From Acidobacteriota bacterium (GTDB taxonomy: Bacteria; Acidobacteriota; Blastocatellia; Pyrinomonadales; Pyrinomonadaceae): a stretch of DNA of 15,077 bases. Made by a program: the position numbers and the translations under genes. The stretch is from positions 1-15,077 of the forward strand of contig JAEZJR010000108.1 in assembly GCA_023415725.1 (NCBI GenBank), read 5' to 3'. Below, one piece after another: positions 1-7,426 of this stretch. Below the pieces are notes generated by a model. The model was given only the letters and a program-made list of their open reading frames with translations. It was not told the origin of the DNA and did not search any database. Numbering within the stretch: the stretch's first letter is position 1; each line of letters starts with the position of its first letter.

Positions 1-1
1 A

Positions 2-2116
2 TTGGCGCTGGTGCTCAACCGGGGCGACATCGTAGGGAAAGAGGAACTGATCGAGGCGGTATGGAAGGGCTCGGCCGTCGAGGAATCGAACCTGACGCAG
101 TACCTTTACCTAATCAGGAAAACGCTCGGCGAACGCTCGGGGGGTCGGCCGTACATCGAGACACTACGCAAGCGAGGCTATCGCTTTGATTCGGACGATT
201 TTCGGATCGAAACCACTGGCGGGACCAATGAGACGATTCAGATAGAAAGCGGCGTCCACGGCGAGCGCCGCGGTGACGTCATCACCCTGTTCGATCGGAA
301 ACGGCGTAATGGGACGGCGGAACCCGCCCCTGCCCTCATGGGCCACCCAAAGGCCCGCTCGCAGTTCGGAGCGATCGCGATCGGGCTTATGGGCCTTTTC
401 GTGATCGTCGCCGTTTCCACGGCGATGTTCCTGTCTCGCTCCGGAAGCACGGTTCGCGACAAGGGCGTACCAGAGCAGAACGTTCTGAGGCTGACGAATG
501 GTAATGAGGTCCTCGCCGCAACGATCTCCAGGGACGGGCAGTACTTTGTCTATGTCGAATCGGGCCCGGAGTATAGGATGTGGCTCCAGCAAACCGGTTA
601 TTCGAGCCGCGTCGAGATAATCCCCGCCTCTGAAAAGCCGCTTTGCTGCACGGCCTTCTCTCCGGACGGTGGATTCGTATATTATCTCGCTTCCGATCCG
701 TTCAGTGACGCAAACTCGTTGTACCGGGTGCCGAAACTCGGCGGGGCGACCGCGAAAATACTTACGAATATCAATTCCGCCGTCTCGTTCTCACCCGACG
801 GCCGCGAACTGGTCTATTCGCGGCATGACAAAACGAAAAACGAAACACAATTCGTTATCAGGGCGAGCGACGGTACGGGCCAAGAACGCGTTATCTACAC
901 AGAGCCCGGCACCTACATCACCTCTCCTGCATGGTCGCCGGACGGGAACACGATCGCCTTCGCCAGATCGCTGACAGGTGAAGCCGGGAATTTTGTGCTT
1001 TCTGCACTGAGTATCGAGGACGGATCGGTGAGAGAGGTGTCAGACGAGAGCTGGGATACCTGTCATCGCATTATGTGGCGGTCGGATGGCGGCGGGTTTT
1101 ACTTGATCGGCACAAAAAAGGGGGAACGGTTAACGTCGCTGAGAGATCAGCTCTATTTCGTTTCCGGTCCGGACGGCCGCTCGCACCGGGTGACCGCGGA
1201 CGCGACCGCCCGGCAGCAAGCGGACAGCATTGGCGTGACGGACGACGGTTCGGTCCTGACCGTTCCTTATAACCGTTCGTCGCAGATATGGGTGATGGAC
1301 GCGAACGGCGATTCGCACTCAGCCTTCCATTTGACTTCCGGGACCAGCGACGGGCGGGCCGGCATGGCTCAGCTTGCTGACGGACGGCTCGCTTTTGTGG
1401 GCAGTTCCGGCGACAACACCAATATCTTCGTAATGGATCCGGACGGCTCGGACCAGAAGCCCCTATTGGCCGACAGGGTCATCCCCGATGAACCACGGAC
1501 ATCGCGCGGCAGCTCGAATCTTGTATTTTCGATCTACGATTGGCCTTATTCACATCTCTTCAGAGTCAACGCGGACGGTAGCGATCTGACGCAGCTTACT
1601 TTCGGCGGAAGCAGAGAGGTCGACTCCTCCATCTCCAACGACGGGAATTGGGTTGCGTATGGGAGCCTGGCGGTGCCGGTTAAGGAAGCTGACATTTCGC
1701 TATGGAAGATCCCGATCAGCGGCGGCGAGCCCGTCCGTTTGAAACAGAACAACTGCCTGATGCCTCATTTTTCACCGGACGATAAGATGCTTTCTTGCGT
1801 CGAGGACCAAAAGACGATCCACATTTTGTCGGCGGAGGACGGAACGCTGATCAAGTCGTTCCGAGCCCTCCCTCAGGCGTGGCTTAACTCGGGAGCCCGC
1901 TGGACCCCGGATGGGAAGGCTGTCGCCTATATCGTCACGAAAAAAGGTGTTTCGAATATCTGGCTTCAACCGATCGACGGGGAAGCGCCGAGGCAGTTCA
2001 CCAACTTCAACATCGCAAGCATTTACAACTTCGTTTATTCGCTCGACGGGAAGAAACTGTACGTCGCGAGGGGCACGCAGATCCGCGATGCGGTCCTTAT
2101 CTCGGGATCACGGTAA
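2..2116 (+). CDS. CadC/ToxR-like winged-helix regulator with membrane anchor and PD40 beta-propeller (5' partial)
   Basis: Probable one-component transmembrane regulator. Residues 1-62 are the C-terminal part of an OmpR/CadC winged helix, with the pattern KEELIEAVW, then NLTQYLYLIRKTLGE, then YIETLRKRGYRF. The N-terminal strands of that domain lie off the window, so the TTG at position 2 is an internal Leu codon and not the start. A charged linker leads to one hydrophobic segment (about 122-145, SQFGAIAIGLMGLFVIVAV). The remaining ~550 residues carry about ten PD40/TolB-type blades, each with an S/PDG...hhY/F core (for example PDGGFVYYLAS, PDGRELVYSR, PDGNTIAFAR, PDGKAVAYIV). The family places the winged helix in the cytoplasm and the propeller outside the inner membrane, where it may sense a ligand or partner. 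No ligand or target can be read here. It ends TAA 12 bases before the convergent VWFA gene. This architecture is common in Acidobacteriota. The domain call is firm; the regulated genes are unknown. Confidence 0.9.
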   Translation: MALVLNRGDIVGKEELIEAVWKGSAVEESNLTQYLYLIRKTLGERSGGRPYIETLRKRGYRFDSDDFRIETTGGTNETIQIESGVHGERRGDVITLFDRKRRNGTAEPAPALMGHPKARSQFGAIAIGLMGLFVIVAVSTAMFLSRSGSTVRDKGVPEQNVLRLTNGNEVLAATISRDGQYFVYVESGPEYRMWLQQTGYSSRVEIIPASEKPLCCTAFSPDGGFVYYLASDPFSDANSLYRVPKLGGATAKILTNINSAVSFSPDGRELVYSRHDKTKNETQFVIRASDGTGQERVIYTEPGTYITSPAWSPDGNTIAFARSLTGEAGNFVLSALSIEDGSVREVSDESWDTCHRIMWRSDGGGFYLIGTKKGERLTSLRDQLYFVSGPDGRSHRVTADATARQQADSIGVTDDGSVLTVPYNRSSQIWVMDANGDSHSAFHLTSGTSDGRAGMAQLADGRLAFVGSSGDNTNIFVMDPDGSDQKPLLADRVIPDEPRTSRGSSNLVFSIYDWPYSHLFRVNADGSDLTQLTFGGSREVDSSISNDGNWVAYGSLAVPVKEADISLWKIPISGGEPVRLKQNNCLMPHFSPDDKMLSCVEDQKTIHILSAEDGTLIKSFRALPQAWLNSGARWTPDGKAVAYIVTKKGVSNIWLQPIDGEAPRQFTNFNIASIYNFVYSLDGKKLYVARGTQIRDAVLISGSR

Positions 2117-2128
2117 GCCTGGAAAATT

Positions 2129-3346
2129 CTATTGAAGCGGTGCGAAGTAAGATTTGCGGCCTATGATCTTGTAGTCGCTGCGACCCCTGATGGTGATCCT
2201 GACCTCACGCTCGCGTCCGTCCCGCGCCTGATTGGCCGGGTAATAGCCGATCAGATAGCGCCGGTCGATGTCGGAGAGGATACGATCGTATACCTGCGGG
2301 GCCTGGTCCGGTTGCTCGAGCGATTGAGCCATCCCGCCGGTGACGGTGGCCAGCTTCTCTAGCGATTCGGCGTCCAGCTCTTTTTGCCGCGCTGTCGCCC
2401 GCACATAATTCGAAGAGAAATCTATCTCATCCTGCATTTCGGGCTTGTTCCTCGCGATCGAATAGAGCCTGCGGGAACGGTTTAAGGCCGCCTCGGTCTT
2501 GCGCAGTTTTTCGCCTTCGGAAAGCCCTGAGAGGACGAGGCCCGTGTAAACAGTGTAAACCGTAACGCCGGCACCGAGGGCCGCGTCGGTGATGTCGTCG
2601 AATGAGAAGAGGGTCTGCCTGAAGCGGTCCTTTCTCCAGAGCGTCTGGAACTCGTCGCCGTCCGTCTGGAATATGACTATCTGGCGGCTCCCGTCGCGGG
2701 CACAGCGCTCGTTCAGCGCGGCGAGGAGCGAACTGTATTGCCTGCTGATGCCGAATTCACCCTTCAACGCCTTTTCCCTGAGAGCATCGAGCCGGGATTT
2801 GAGGGCCTCCTTGTCTGAGGTGTAATCGATCAGGAGCTGGACGTCGTCGGTGACGATCGCCATCCTGTCGAACGGCTTCAGCTTATCGACGAGGACCTTC
2901 GCGGCCTCGACGCTGTTCTCGATGTGGGGGAGCTGGCTGAGGCTGTAGTCGATGACGAGGATGATGGACCGCGGCACCTCGCGCGCATCGTTTGTGAAGA
3001 CCGCTATACTTTGCTCGCGGTCGTCCTCGAGGATGGAGAAGTCGCTCGCCGTAAGGCCGCGCACGGGCTGGCCCTTTTTGTCGAGCACGAGGATGTCGCT
3101 AAGCACGAGGTCGGTATCGACACGGATCTCGGATCCCTCCTGCGGAGGAGCATCTGCGACGGGGAACTGCGGTCGCTGCTGGGGTTGCGGGGTCTTGTTC
3201 TTCTTGCGTTCACGGGGCGGGTCATTGAGGCTTGAGCCGAACGCAGGAACATCGTCACTCTTTTTCGCCTGCGACGCGGTTTGAGGGACAGCCGCCGCTA
3301 AGAGCAGTGAACCGAGGAACAAAACCGCATATCCCCTGATCGCCAT
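2129..3346 (-). CDS. Secreted VWFA-related domain protein, acidobacterial type (TIGR03436-like)
   Basis: A 405-residue exported protein. From the ATG at 3346 the N-terminus is a signal peptide (MAIRGYAVLFLGSLLLAAAV, cleavage roughly at 20-27). A Pro/Gln/Lys-rich linker follows, then an N-terminal beta module (VDTDLVLSDILVLDKKGQPV, DFSILEDD). Next is a von Willebrand A domain with a MIDAS DxSxS motif (D133-Y-S135-L-S137) and a second metal-site loop, FQTDGDEF, near 226-233. The C-terminal part ends RRYLIGYYPANQ...YKIIGRKSYFAP, the usual tail of this Acidobacteriota family. The role is unknown, presumably metal-dependent protein or ligand binding outside the inner membrane. The start at 3346 is chosen over the in-frame ATG at 3427 for three reasons: GGGAGG lies just upstream, the signal peptide begins there, and 3427 would fall inside the predicted -35 region. 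Its 3' end faces the propeller regulator with only 12 bases between them. Confidence 0.9.
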   Translation of the reverse strand: MAIRGYAVLFLGSLLLAAAVPQTASQAKKSDDVPAFGSSLNDPPRERKKNKTPQPQQRPQFPVADAPPQEGSEIRVDTDLVLSDILVLDKKGQPVRGLTASDFSILEDDREQSIAVFTNDAREVPRSIILVIDYSLSQLPHIENSVEAAKVLVDKLKPFDRMAIVTDDVQLLIDYTSDKEALKSRLDALREKALKGEFGISRQYSSLLAALNERCARDGSRQIVIFQTDGDEFQTLWRKDRFRQTLFSFDDITDAALGAGVTVYTVYTGLVLSGLSEGEKLRKTEAALNRSRRLYSIARNKPEMQDEIDFSSNYVRATARQKELDAESLEKLATVTGGMAQSLEQPDQAPQVYDRILSDIDRRYLIGYYPANQARDGREREVRITIRGRSDYKIIGRKSYFAPLQ

Positions 3347-3356
3347 TCGCCCTCCC

Positions 3357-3376
3357 GGGATCGCCGAAGCGATCCG
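3357..3376 (-). promoter_or_regulatory. UUCG-capped leader hairpin next to the VWFA ribosome-binding site
   Basis: On the minus strand GGATCGC-TTCG-GCGATCC forms a perfect 7-bp stem with a UUCG tetraloop. It ends immediately before CGGGAGGGCG-ATG, so it abuts the Shine-Dalgarno sequence. It may stabilise the 5' end of the mRNA or tune ribosome access. It has no T-run, so it is not a terminator. The structure is seen directly; the role is inferred. Confidence 0.5.
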
Positions 3377-3405
3377 GACAGAAATGATGTGAGGCGTAGC
3401 GCGAA

Positions 3406-3434
3406 ATACTATCGCAACGGAGGGCAAAAGTCAT
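3406..3434 (-). promoter_or_regulatory. Candidate sigma-70-type promoter of the VWFA gene
   Basis: The minus strand reads ATGACT (-35, 3434-3429), a 17-base spacer, then TAGTAT (-10, 3411-3406), each matching four of six consensus bases. Transcription would begin near 3399 and give a leader of ~53 nt containing the UUCG hairpin. This separates the VWFA gene from the three genes upstream. Acidobacteriota promoter rules are poorly known, so this is tentative. Confidence 0.35.
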
Positions 3435-3496
3435 CGAAAATTTGTTCTCTATTGTTCTGAACTTTTCGTTCGGCCGTAAGCCGTTTCGTTAGTTGG

Positions 3497-4072
3497 CTAT
3501 AGGCCTTCTTTGAGAGCTGCGGCGAAAAGTGCGGTGAGGCGGGCGGATTCACGTTTGAACGCGGCGGAGGTGGCGAGGACATTACGATTCCGGACGTTCA
3601 CTTCCCTCCCGCCGTCGATCAGGCGGATGAGCAGGCCGGCGGCGAAGTAAAGGCGAGTTTCGCGCTGCTCCTCCCCGTCGGTGCGGACGATGCCGTAAAC
3701 CAGTTGGCCTGCCGGGTTATAGAGGAAATCGCTGGTCGTGATCAAGGCGGCGCGTTTCGTTACGACCGACGCCTTCATCAAGCGGTTCGGGTACGGGTTC
3801 TTTTCGCGGTCGGCGAAGGTGTAGTGGAACCGCGTCACGTTCGAATATGCCCCCACCGCCGGGTACGAGTTCCCGGTCTTGTTCACCGCGATCTCGAGGA
3901 CGTATTTCTCCGAATACGGAGCATTCTCCTCAGCGACCCGGATCGCTTCGTTGGTCTGCTCGTAAAGATGGTCGATCTCGTCGATGCGCTTGTCGGTGAT
4001 CTGGGCTGATGATCCTGAAATAAGGACAAAGAAGGATGCAGTGATCAAAAGAGGTCGTAAGAGTTTACCCAT
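3497..4072 (-). CDS. Secreted protein of unknown function
   Basis: A 191-residue protein that I do not recognise. It opens with a clear signal peptide (MGKLLRPLLITASFFVLISGSSA, likely cleavage before Q24), so it should be periplasmic or exported. The mature part starts with a helical, acidic stretch (TDKRIDEIDHLYEQTNEAIRV). It continues into strand-like segments (KYVLEIAVNKTGNSYPAVG, VTRFHYTFAD, FLYNPAGQLVYGIVR, ETRLYFAAGLLIRLIDGG). This resembles a small beta-sheet domain and ends in a helix (SARLTALFAAALKEGL). It has no cysteines. A GGAG precedes the ATG by about eight bases. It lies 20 bases downstream of the low-GC gene and shares its strand, so it is probably co-transcribed with that gene and the S9B peptidase. 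A role alongside the peptidase is possible but unsupported. Confidence 0.75.
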   Translation of the reverse strand: MGKLLRPLLITASFFVLISGSSAQITDKRIDEIDHLYEQTNEAIRVAEENAPYSEKYVLEIAVNKTGNSYPAVGAYSNVTRFHYTFADREKNPYPNRLMKASVVTKRAALITTSDFLYNPAGQLVYGIVRTDGEEQRETRLYFAAGLLIRLIDGGREVNVRNRNVLATSAAFKRESARLTALFAAALKEGL

Positions 4073-4092
4073 TTAATTTCTCCGAGATTTAA

Positions 4093-4500
4093 CTAGTCAG
4101 CGATAAAGGAAATGCAGGCGGTTCTTTGAGTTGCGATCTTGATCGCGCTTATCAGTTGAGTAACCAAAGCATTATTCGGCAGAATTGTCTGGGCTCGCTC
4201 AATCTCTTCGTAAAGCGATCCTATTTCATTCTCTAAAAAGAGAGCATCAGCGTACCAATCATGCAGCCGAGTCAATAAGGGGAATTTATCTGCAGATCGC
4301 TTTACTTGTTCGTTGTCGAACGTATCCCAGTTACTGCGATCTCCGCCTTGCTCAATAAACTCGGTGAAGCTGGTAAACATGAATACCTTTTGGTGTAGCT
4401 CCTCCCAACCTTCGCCGTCTGCCTCACCGAGGAATATGGAGTTTTCCCAATCCAGTTGGCCATCTGTACAACGCCCGACGATTTCAATGTCATATCCCAT
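4093..4500 (-). CDS. Small low-GC protein of unknown function, coupled to the S9B peptidase gene
   Basis: A 135-residue soluble protein without signal peptide or membrane segment, beginning MGYDIEIVGRCTDGQ. It is acidic and aromatic (LDWENSIFLGEADGEGWEE, FTEFIEQGGDRSNWDTFDN) and ends in a predicted helical region (HDWYADALFLENEIGSLYEEIERAQ). I do not recognise the family. The ATG lies five bases after the peptidase TAA and has no visible Shine-Dalgarno, which suggests translational coupling. The frame stays open upstream through the peptidase gene, but that extension is a Pro/Arg/His-rich shadow. GC over the gene is ~46% by hand count, against ~60% in a sampled stretch of the peptidase gene. 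That suggests recent acquisition. The MGYDI start and compact acidic make-up are reminiscent of small immunity-type proteins, but this is only an impression. Confidence 0.7.
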   Translation of the reverse strand: MGYDIEIVGRCTDGQLDWENSIFLGEADGEGWEELHQKVFMFTSFTEFIEQGGDRSNWDTFDNEQVKRSADKFPLLTRLHDWYADALFLENEIGSLYEEIERAQTILPNNALVTQLISAIKIATQRTACISFIAD

Positions 4501-4505
4501 GTGAG

Positions 4506-6701
4506 TTATAGATTTTTCAACACATAATCCGTCATCATCGTGTACATATGATGAACCTGCGGCGGGTTGGTGACGCCGTGGCGTTGGGTCGGGTAGATCA
4601 TAAGGTCGAATTGTTTGCCGGCCTTTTGGAGTTCGTAGGCGAGCCGGGTGGTGTTCTGCATGTGCACGTTGTCGTCCATGGCGCCGTGGATGAGGAGGAG
4701 GCGGCCCGATAGGTCTTTGGCGGCTTTCAGCACGCTGGAGCGTTCGTAGCCTTCGCGGTTGTTCTGCGGGGTGCGCATGAGGCGTTCGGTGTAGATGGAA
4801 TCGTAGAGCGACCAGTCGGTGACCGAACCGCCGGCGATGCCCATCTTGAACGACTTGCTGTGCGTCATCGCGTACGAGGTCATGAAACCGCCGTAGCTCC
4901 AGCCGAACATGCCGATGCGGTCGGGGTCGATGAAGGTGAGCGATTTTAGGTACGAGATGCCGTCCTCGATGTCCCGGAGTTCGAGCTCGCCGAGGTTCTT
5001 GTAGGCGGGCCACGCGGAACCGGCGCCTTTGCCGCTCGCGGTGCGGTTGTCGCAGACCCAGACGACGTAGCCCTTCTGAGCCAGCATCTGGAACCACATA
5101 TATCGGCTTCCACCCCAGCCGTTTCGCACCTGCGGGGCCTGCGGGCCGGCGTAAGTGAAGATGAAGACGGGATATTTCCTGTTCGCGTCGAAATCGGGCG
5201 GGCGGATCATCATCGCCTCCATGTCGAATCCGTCGCGCGTTTTCACATTGAGGAAGTCCGTTGAGCCGAGTTTGTATTGAGCGAGGGCGCCGACAAAGTT
5301 GTCGTTGATCGTGCGCACCAGCGATCCATCGGCCCTGTGAAGCCGCTGCTTCGGCGGAGTATTGATGTCGCTCCAACCGCCGACGTAGTGGGTCATTGCG
5401 GGGTTGAAGAGCGCCGAGTGGGAGCCGTCGCCCTGCGACAAGCGCTCGACGCGGCCATCGGCGATCTTAATGCGGTAGATGTTCTCGGCGATGTAGCTGT
5501 CCTTGGTCCCGGTGAAATAGACCCAGCCGGCGGCTTGGTCGATGCCCTGGATGCTGCGGACCTCCCATTTCCCTTCCGTCAACTTGCGTATAAGCGTACC
5601 GTCCGGGCGATAGTGGTAGAGGTGGCTCCAGCCGTCGCGGTCGGATTGCCAGATGAACGATCCATCGTTGAGGAATTTAGGATCGTCATTTATGCCGACC
5701 CAGGCGGGGCTCGTTTCCTTGAAAAGGACTCGGCTCACGCCGTTGAGGGCATTAGCGGCGGCGAGATCGAGGAACGTCTGCTCGCGGTTCTGAGCCTGAT
5801 AAAAGACGGAACGGCTGTCCGGTGACCAGGCGACTCGGCCGATCAGGAGGTCATCGGGTCTATATGCAGTTAGATTTGCCCAGCGGACGGGCGGGCTTGG
5901 CGGCAGAACGTTGGCGATGCCGAGGCGGACGACCGGGTTCGGGTCGCCGGGCTGCGGGTAGGCGGAGGTTTCGACGCGCTGGTCGGTGACGGTGTCGTCG
6001 GGGAGGACGAAGTTCGGGACCTTCGTATCGTCGAGACGCAGGAAGGCGATCCGGGTGGAATCGGGCGCCCACCAGTAGCCGCGTTTCTGGCCGCGGCCGT
6101 AGAGCTCCTCCTCGTAAACCCAATCGAGGTAACCGTTGTAGATCTTCTCGCCGCCGTCGCGGGTGATCTGCTTTTCACGTCCGCCGGCGGTGTTCACGAC
6201 GAAGAGGTTGTTCCCCCGAACGAAGCTGATCCATTTGCCGTCGGGGCTGAAGATGGCCTCAAGTTCGGGAAGCCGTGGCGTGTTGGTCAAGCGACGCATT
6301 CGTGCCGAAAAAAGCGAGTAGTACCAGAGGTCGCCCGCGTGATCGAGCAGGATCGCCGTTTCTTTCGGGTCGAATTGCAGCGAGATGGAGTTAGCGATAC
6401 GGTTTGCCTCGTCGGCGGAGATACCTACCGAAGACTGAAGTACTTGCGCGAACCGGGCAGTATCGTAGAAAGGTGAGGCCTCGCCCGTTTCCGCGTTCAC
6501 CCGCACGAGCTTCCCATCCTGCATCTGGCGGAACGACTTACCGTCGGCGGTCCACGTCACGCGAACGGTCGACCCGCCGAACGGCACGCGAACCGCCGGG
6601 TAGGGGCTGAAGATATCGTCGACCGTCAGCAGTTTCTCCTGCGAAAAGGCAGAGAAAGCTAGGAGTGCGATTGCCAGAACCAAGGAAAGGGTGCTTTTCA
6701 T
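4506..6701 (-). CDS. Secreted dipeptidyl-peptidase-IV-like S9B serine peptidase
   Basis: A 731-residue exported exopeptidase that should release N-terminal dipeptides, typically after Pro or Ala. It has a signal peptide (MKSTLSLVLAIALLAFSAFS, cleavage near Q21). The N-terminal DPPIV beta-propeller follows, with WD40-like blades (SPDGKWISFVRG, APDSTRIAFLRL, SPDSRSVFYQA). The conserved DWVYEEE motif (193-199) supplies the double Glu that holds the substrate N-terminus in this family. The C-terminal alpha/beta hydrolase has the YAGP oxyanion tyrosine (Y517), the nucleophile elbow GWSYGG (Ser602), the acid HGAMDDNVH (D677) and the histidine QRHGV (H708). All catalytic residues are present and the length is normal for S9B. 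It heads a minus-strand group with the next two genes. No good Shine-Dalgarno precedes the ATG. It probably works in peptide scavenging in the periplasm or outside the cell. Confidence 0.95.
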   Translation of the reverse strand: MKSTLSLVLAIALLAFSAFSQEKLLTVDDIFSPYPAVRVPFGGSTVRVTWTADGKSFRQMQDGKLVRVNAETGEASPFYDTARFAQVLQSSVGISADEANRIANSISLQFDPKETAILLDHAGDLWYYSLFSARMRRLTNTPRLPELEAIFSPDGKWISFVRGNNLFVVNTAGGREKQITRDGGEKIYNGYLDWVYEEELYGRGQKRGYWWAPDSTRIAFLRLDDTKVPNFVLPDDTVTDQRVETSAYPQPGDPNPVVRLGIANVLPPSPPVRWANLTAYRPDDLLIGRVAWSPDSRSVFYQAQNREQTFLDLAAANALNGVSRVLFKETSPAWVGINDDPKFLNDGSFIWQSDRDGWSHLYHYRPDGTLIRKLTEGKWEVRSIQGIDQAAGWVYFTGTKDSYIAENIYRIKIADGRVERLSQGDGSHSALFNPAMTHYVGGWSDINTPPKQRLHRADGSLVRTINDNFVGALAQYKLGSTDFLNVKTRDGFDMEAMMIRPPDFDANRKYPVFIFTYAGPQAPQVRNGWGGSRYMWFQMLAQKGYVVWVCDNRTASGKGAGSAWPAYKNLGELELRDIEDGISYLKSLTFIDPDRIGMFGWSYGGFMTSYAMTHSKSFKMGIAGGSVTDWSLYDSIYTERLMRTPQNNREGYERSSVLKAAKDLSGRLLLIHGAMDDNVHMQNTTRLAYELQKAGKQFDLMIYPTQRHGVTNPPQVHHMYTMMTDYVLKNL

Positions 6702-6738
6702 AGTTTGCGGGGCGAGGAAAGGGACTCAGTTGAGGGAA

Positions 6739-6767
6739 AGGATATTCAAAAAGCTCGTCGCGAGCAA
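6739..6767 (-). promoter_or_regulatory. Weak candidate promoter of the S9B peptidase group
   Basis: The minus strand reads TTGCTC (6767-6762), 17 bases, then TATCCT (6744-6739), ~38 bases before the ATG. The spacing is ideal but the hexamer match is only moderate. A short palindrome (GCTCG-TCG-CGAGC, 6753-6765) overlaps the -35 box and could be an operator. Tentative. Confidence 0.25.
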
Positions 6768-6830
6768 GGTGCACGGCAGAGCCGCGGTGCGTCCCATTTC
6801 TCCCCACCCCGGAAAAAGGTACCGCACCAT

Positions 6831-6891
6831 AATTCCCCACTTAGATCCGGAGGGCGATCCGCCTAAGGAAAATTCCCCAGTAAATTAGGGG
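6831..6891 (+). promoter_or_regulatory. Candidate activator-binding region for the 6912 sigma-54 promoter
   Basis: AATTCCCC occurs at 6831-6838 and again at 6871-6878, exactly 40 bases apart (about four helical turns), at roughly -107 and -67 from the predicted start. The second copy is part of CCCC-N9-GGGG (6875-6891). Between them lie a CTTAG/CTAAG inverted repeat (6840/6863) and a repeated GATCCG. The position suits the upstream activator sites of bacterial enhancer-binding proteins. The sites are inferred from the pattern alone. Confidence 0.4.
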
Positions 6892-6911
6892 TTTTCCCTG
6901 AGTAGCATTAG

Positions 6912-6927
6912 TGGCACGGGCGTTGCT
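6912..6927 (+). promoter_or_regulatory. Sigma-54 (RpoN) promoter, full consensus match
   Basis: TGGCACG-GGCG-TTGCT matches every specified base of the TGGCACG-N4-TTGCW consensus, with the invariant GG and GC correctly ten bases apart. The predicted start is near 6938. No protein gene of normal size follows on this strand; a strong terminator lies about 400 bases downstream. An NtrC-type activator is encoded about 1.4 kb away. Confidence 0.75.
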
Positions 6928-6937
6928 CTATAGCTCT

Positions 6938-7356
6938 GCGGAAATCGATACACCGAGAAGGATCGATGACCCAGAGTAAATGGCAGCGGGCCTCCCGCCT
7001 CGCTGCCGGGAATTGCAGGACGGGCTGCTCCCACGGCCCTTTCCTCTTCCAGGCAATTTGAAATCATAAATGTTCGAGCCGAGTCGATAACCGACCGGCG
7101 AGAAAGCCGGCCTCACACGGCCGAAGGGATCACCGGACTCCCACCCGGTGTTTCACACAAGTTCTTTGATTTTGGTCCCAATAGGACGTTGACGAAATAG
7201 CAACCCGCCGTACTTATACGCTTCGATTGACCGATCCACCAAAGCAGCCCAGCTTCGGATCGTAATCTCCTCCAATTTGTTCCCTCGGGTAACCCATAGT
7301 TTTCTCCATATAACTCCGACCGCGGCTCCGTAATGAAACACGGAGCCGCTTTTTTG
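6938..7356 (+). ncRNA. Predicted sigma-54-dependent RNA of ~418 nt, no known family
   Basis: The limits are inferred from the sigma-54 promoter at 6912-6927 and the intrinsic terminator at 7322-7355. No + strand frame longer than about 31 codons was found inside. The RNA can form local stems: CCGGC/GCCGG (7095-7110), CGGCC/GGCCG (7108-7123, overlapping the first so the two exclude each other) and CACCGG/CCGGTG (7131-7150). It could be a trans-acting small RNA, a structured RNA, or a carrier for a very short peptide (a 31-codon frame at 6966-7061 has AAGGA upstream). I cannot match it to tmRNA, RNase P RNA, SRP RNA or a riboswitch class I know. Apart from this element, the 725-base gap between 6702 and 7426 holds only the weak peptidase promoter and the two terminators. 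Confidence 0.45.
7322..7355 (+). terminator. Strong intrinsic terminator, + strand
   Basis: GCGGCTCCGT (7322-7331) pairs perfectly with ACGGAGCCGC (7340-7349) across an 8-base loop and is followed at once by six T (7350-7355). The T-run is on the + strand only, so it terminates rightward transcription. That implies a + strand transcript in the otherwise gene-free region. Confidence 0.85.
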
Positions 7357-7372
7357 CGCTCAAATTTCAATT

Positions 7373-7400
7373 AAAAAAGGCGGCCACGCAATGGGCCACC
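7373..7400 (-). terminator. Intrinsic terminator of the receiver-protein gene
   Basis: On the minus strand GGTGGCC pairs with GGCCGCC (7400-7394 with 7385-7379, one G-U) over an 8-base loop, followed by six T (7378-7373). It lies ~27 bases after the stop codon of the receiver gene. A weaker form, with one mismatch and four T, reads on the + strand. Confidence 0.75.
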
Positions 7401-7426
7401 TTTTCTCGTTTACAAGATCGGAATTG

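Noticed and set aside
3347..3427. The upstream ATG at 3427 as start of the VWFA gene
   Set aside because: It would bury the signal peptide 27 residues inside, lacks a Shine-Dalgarno and falls in the predicted promoter.
3455..3496. A terminator after the secreted gene of unknown function
   Set aside because: Only a 4-bp CGGC/GCCG core with mismatches and no proper T-run is present.
4501..5376. An N-terminal extension of the small low-GC gene, giving a 427-residue protein
   Set aside because: This part overlaps the S9B peptidase in another frame and is Pro/Arg/His-rich without domain features. The real protein begins at MGYDIEIV (4500).
5277..5825. A 182-codon + strand frame antisense to the peptidase gene
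   Set aside because: It is the mirror of a strongly supported coding region and has low-complexity Val/Ala/Asp composition typical of antisense frames in GC-rich DNA.
7113..7370. Two overlapping minus-strand frames of 62-85 codons in the gene-free region, possibly remnants of a mobile element
   Set aside because: No recognisable motif, no ribosome-binding site, competing frames on the same strand, and the + strand terminator lies inside. No inverted ends or target duplications were found.
6885..7370. Group II intron, riboswitch, tmRNA or RNase P RNA on either strand
   Set aside because: Some fragments look superficially similar (AGAGGAAAGGG; GTGTGA repeats), but the conserved cores of these families are not present in order.
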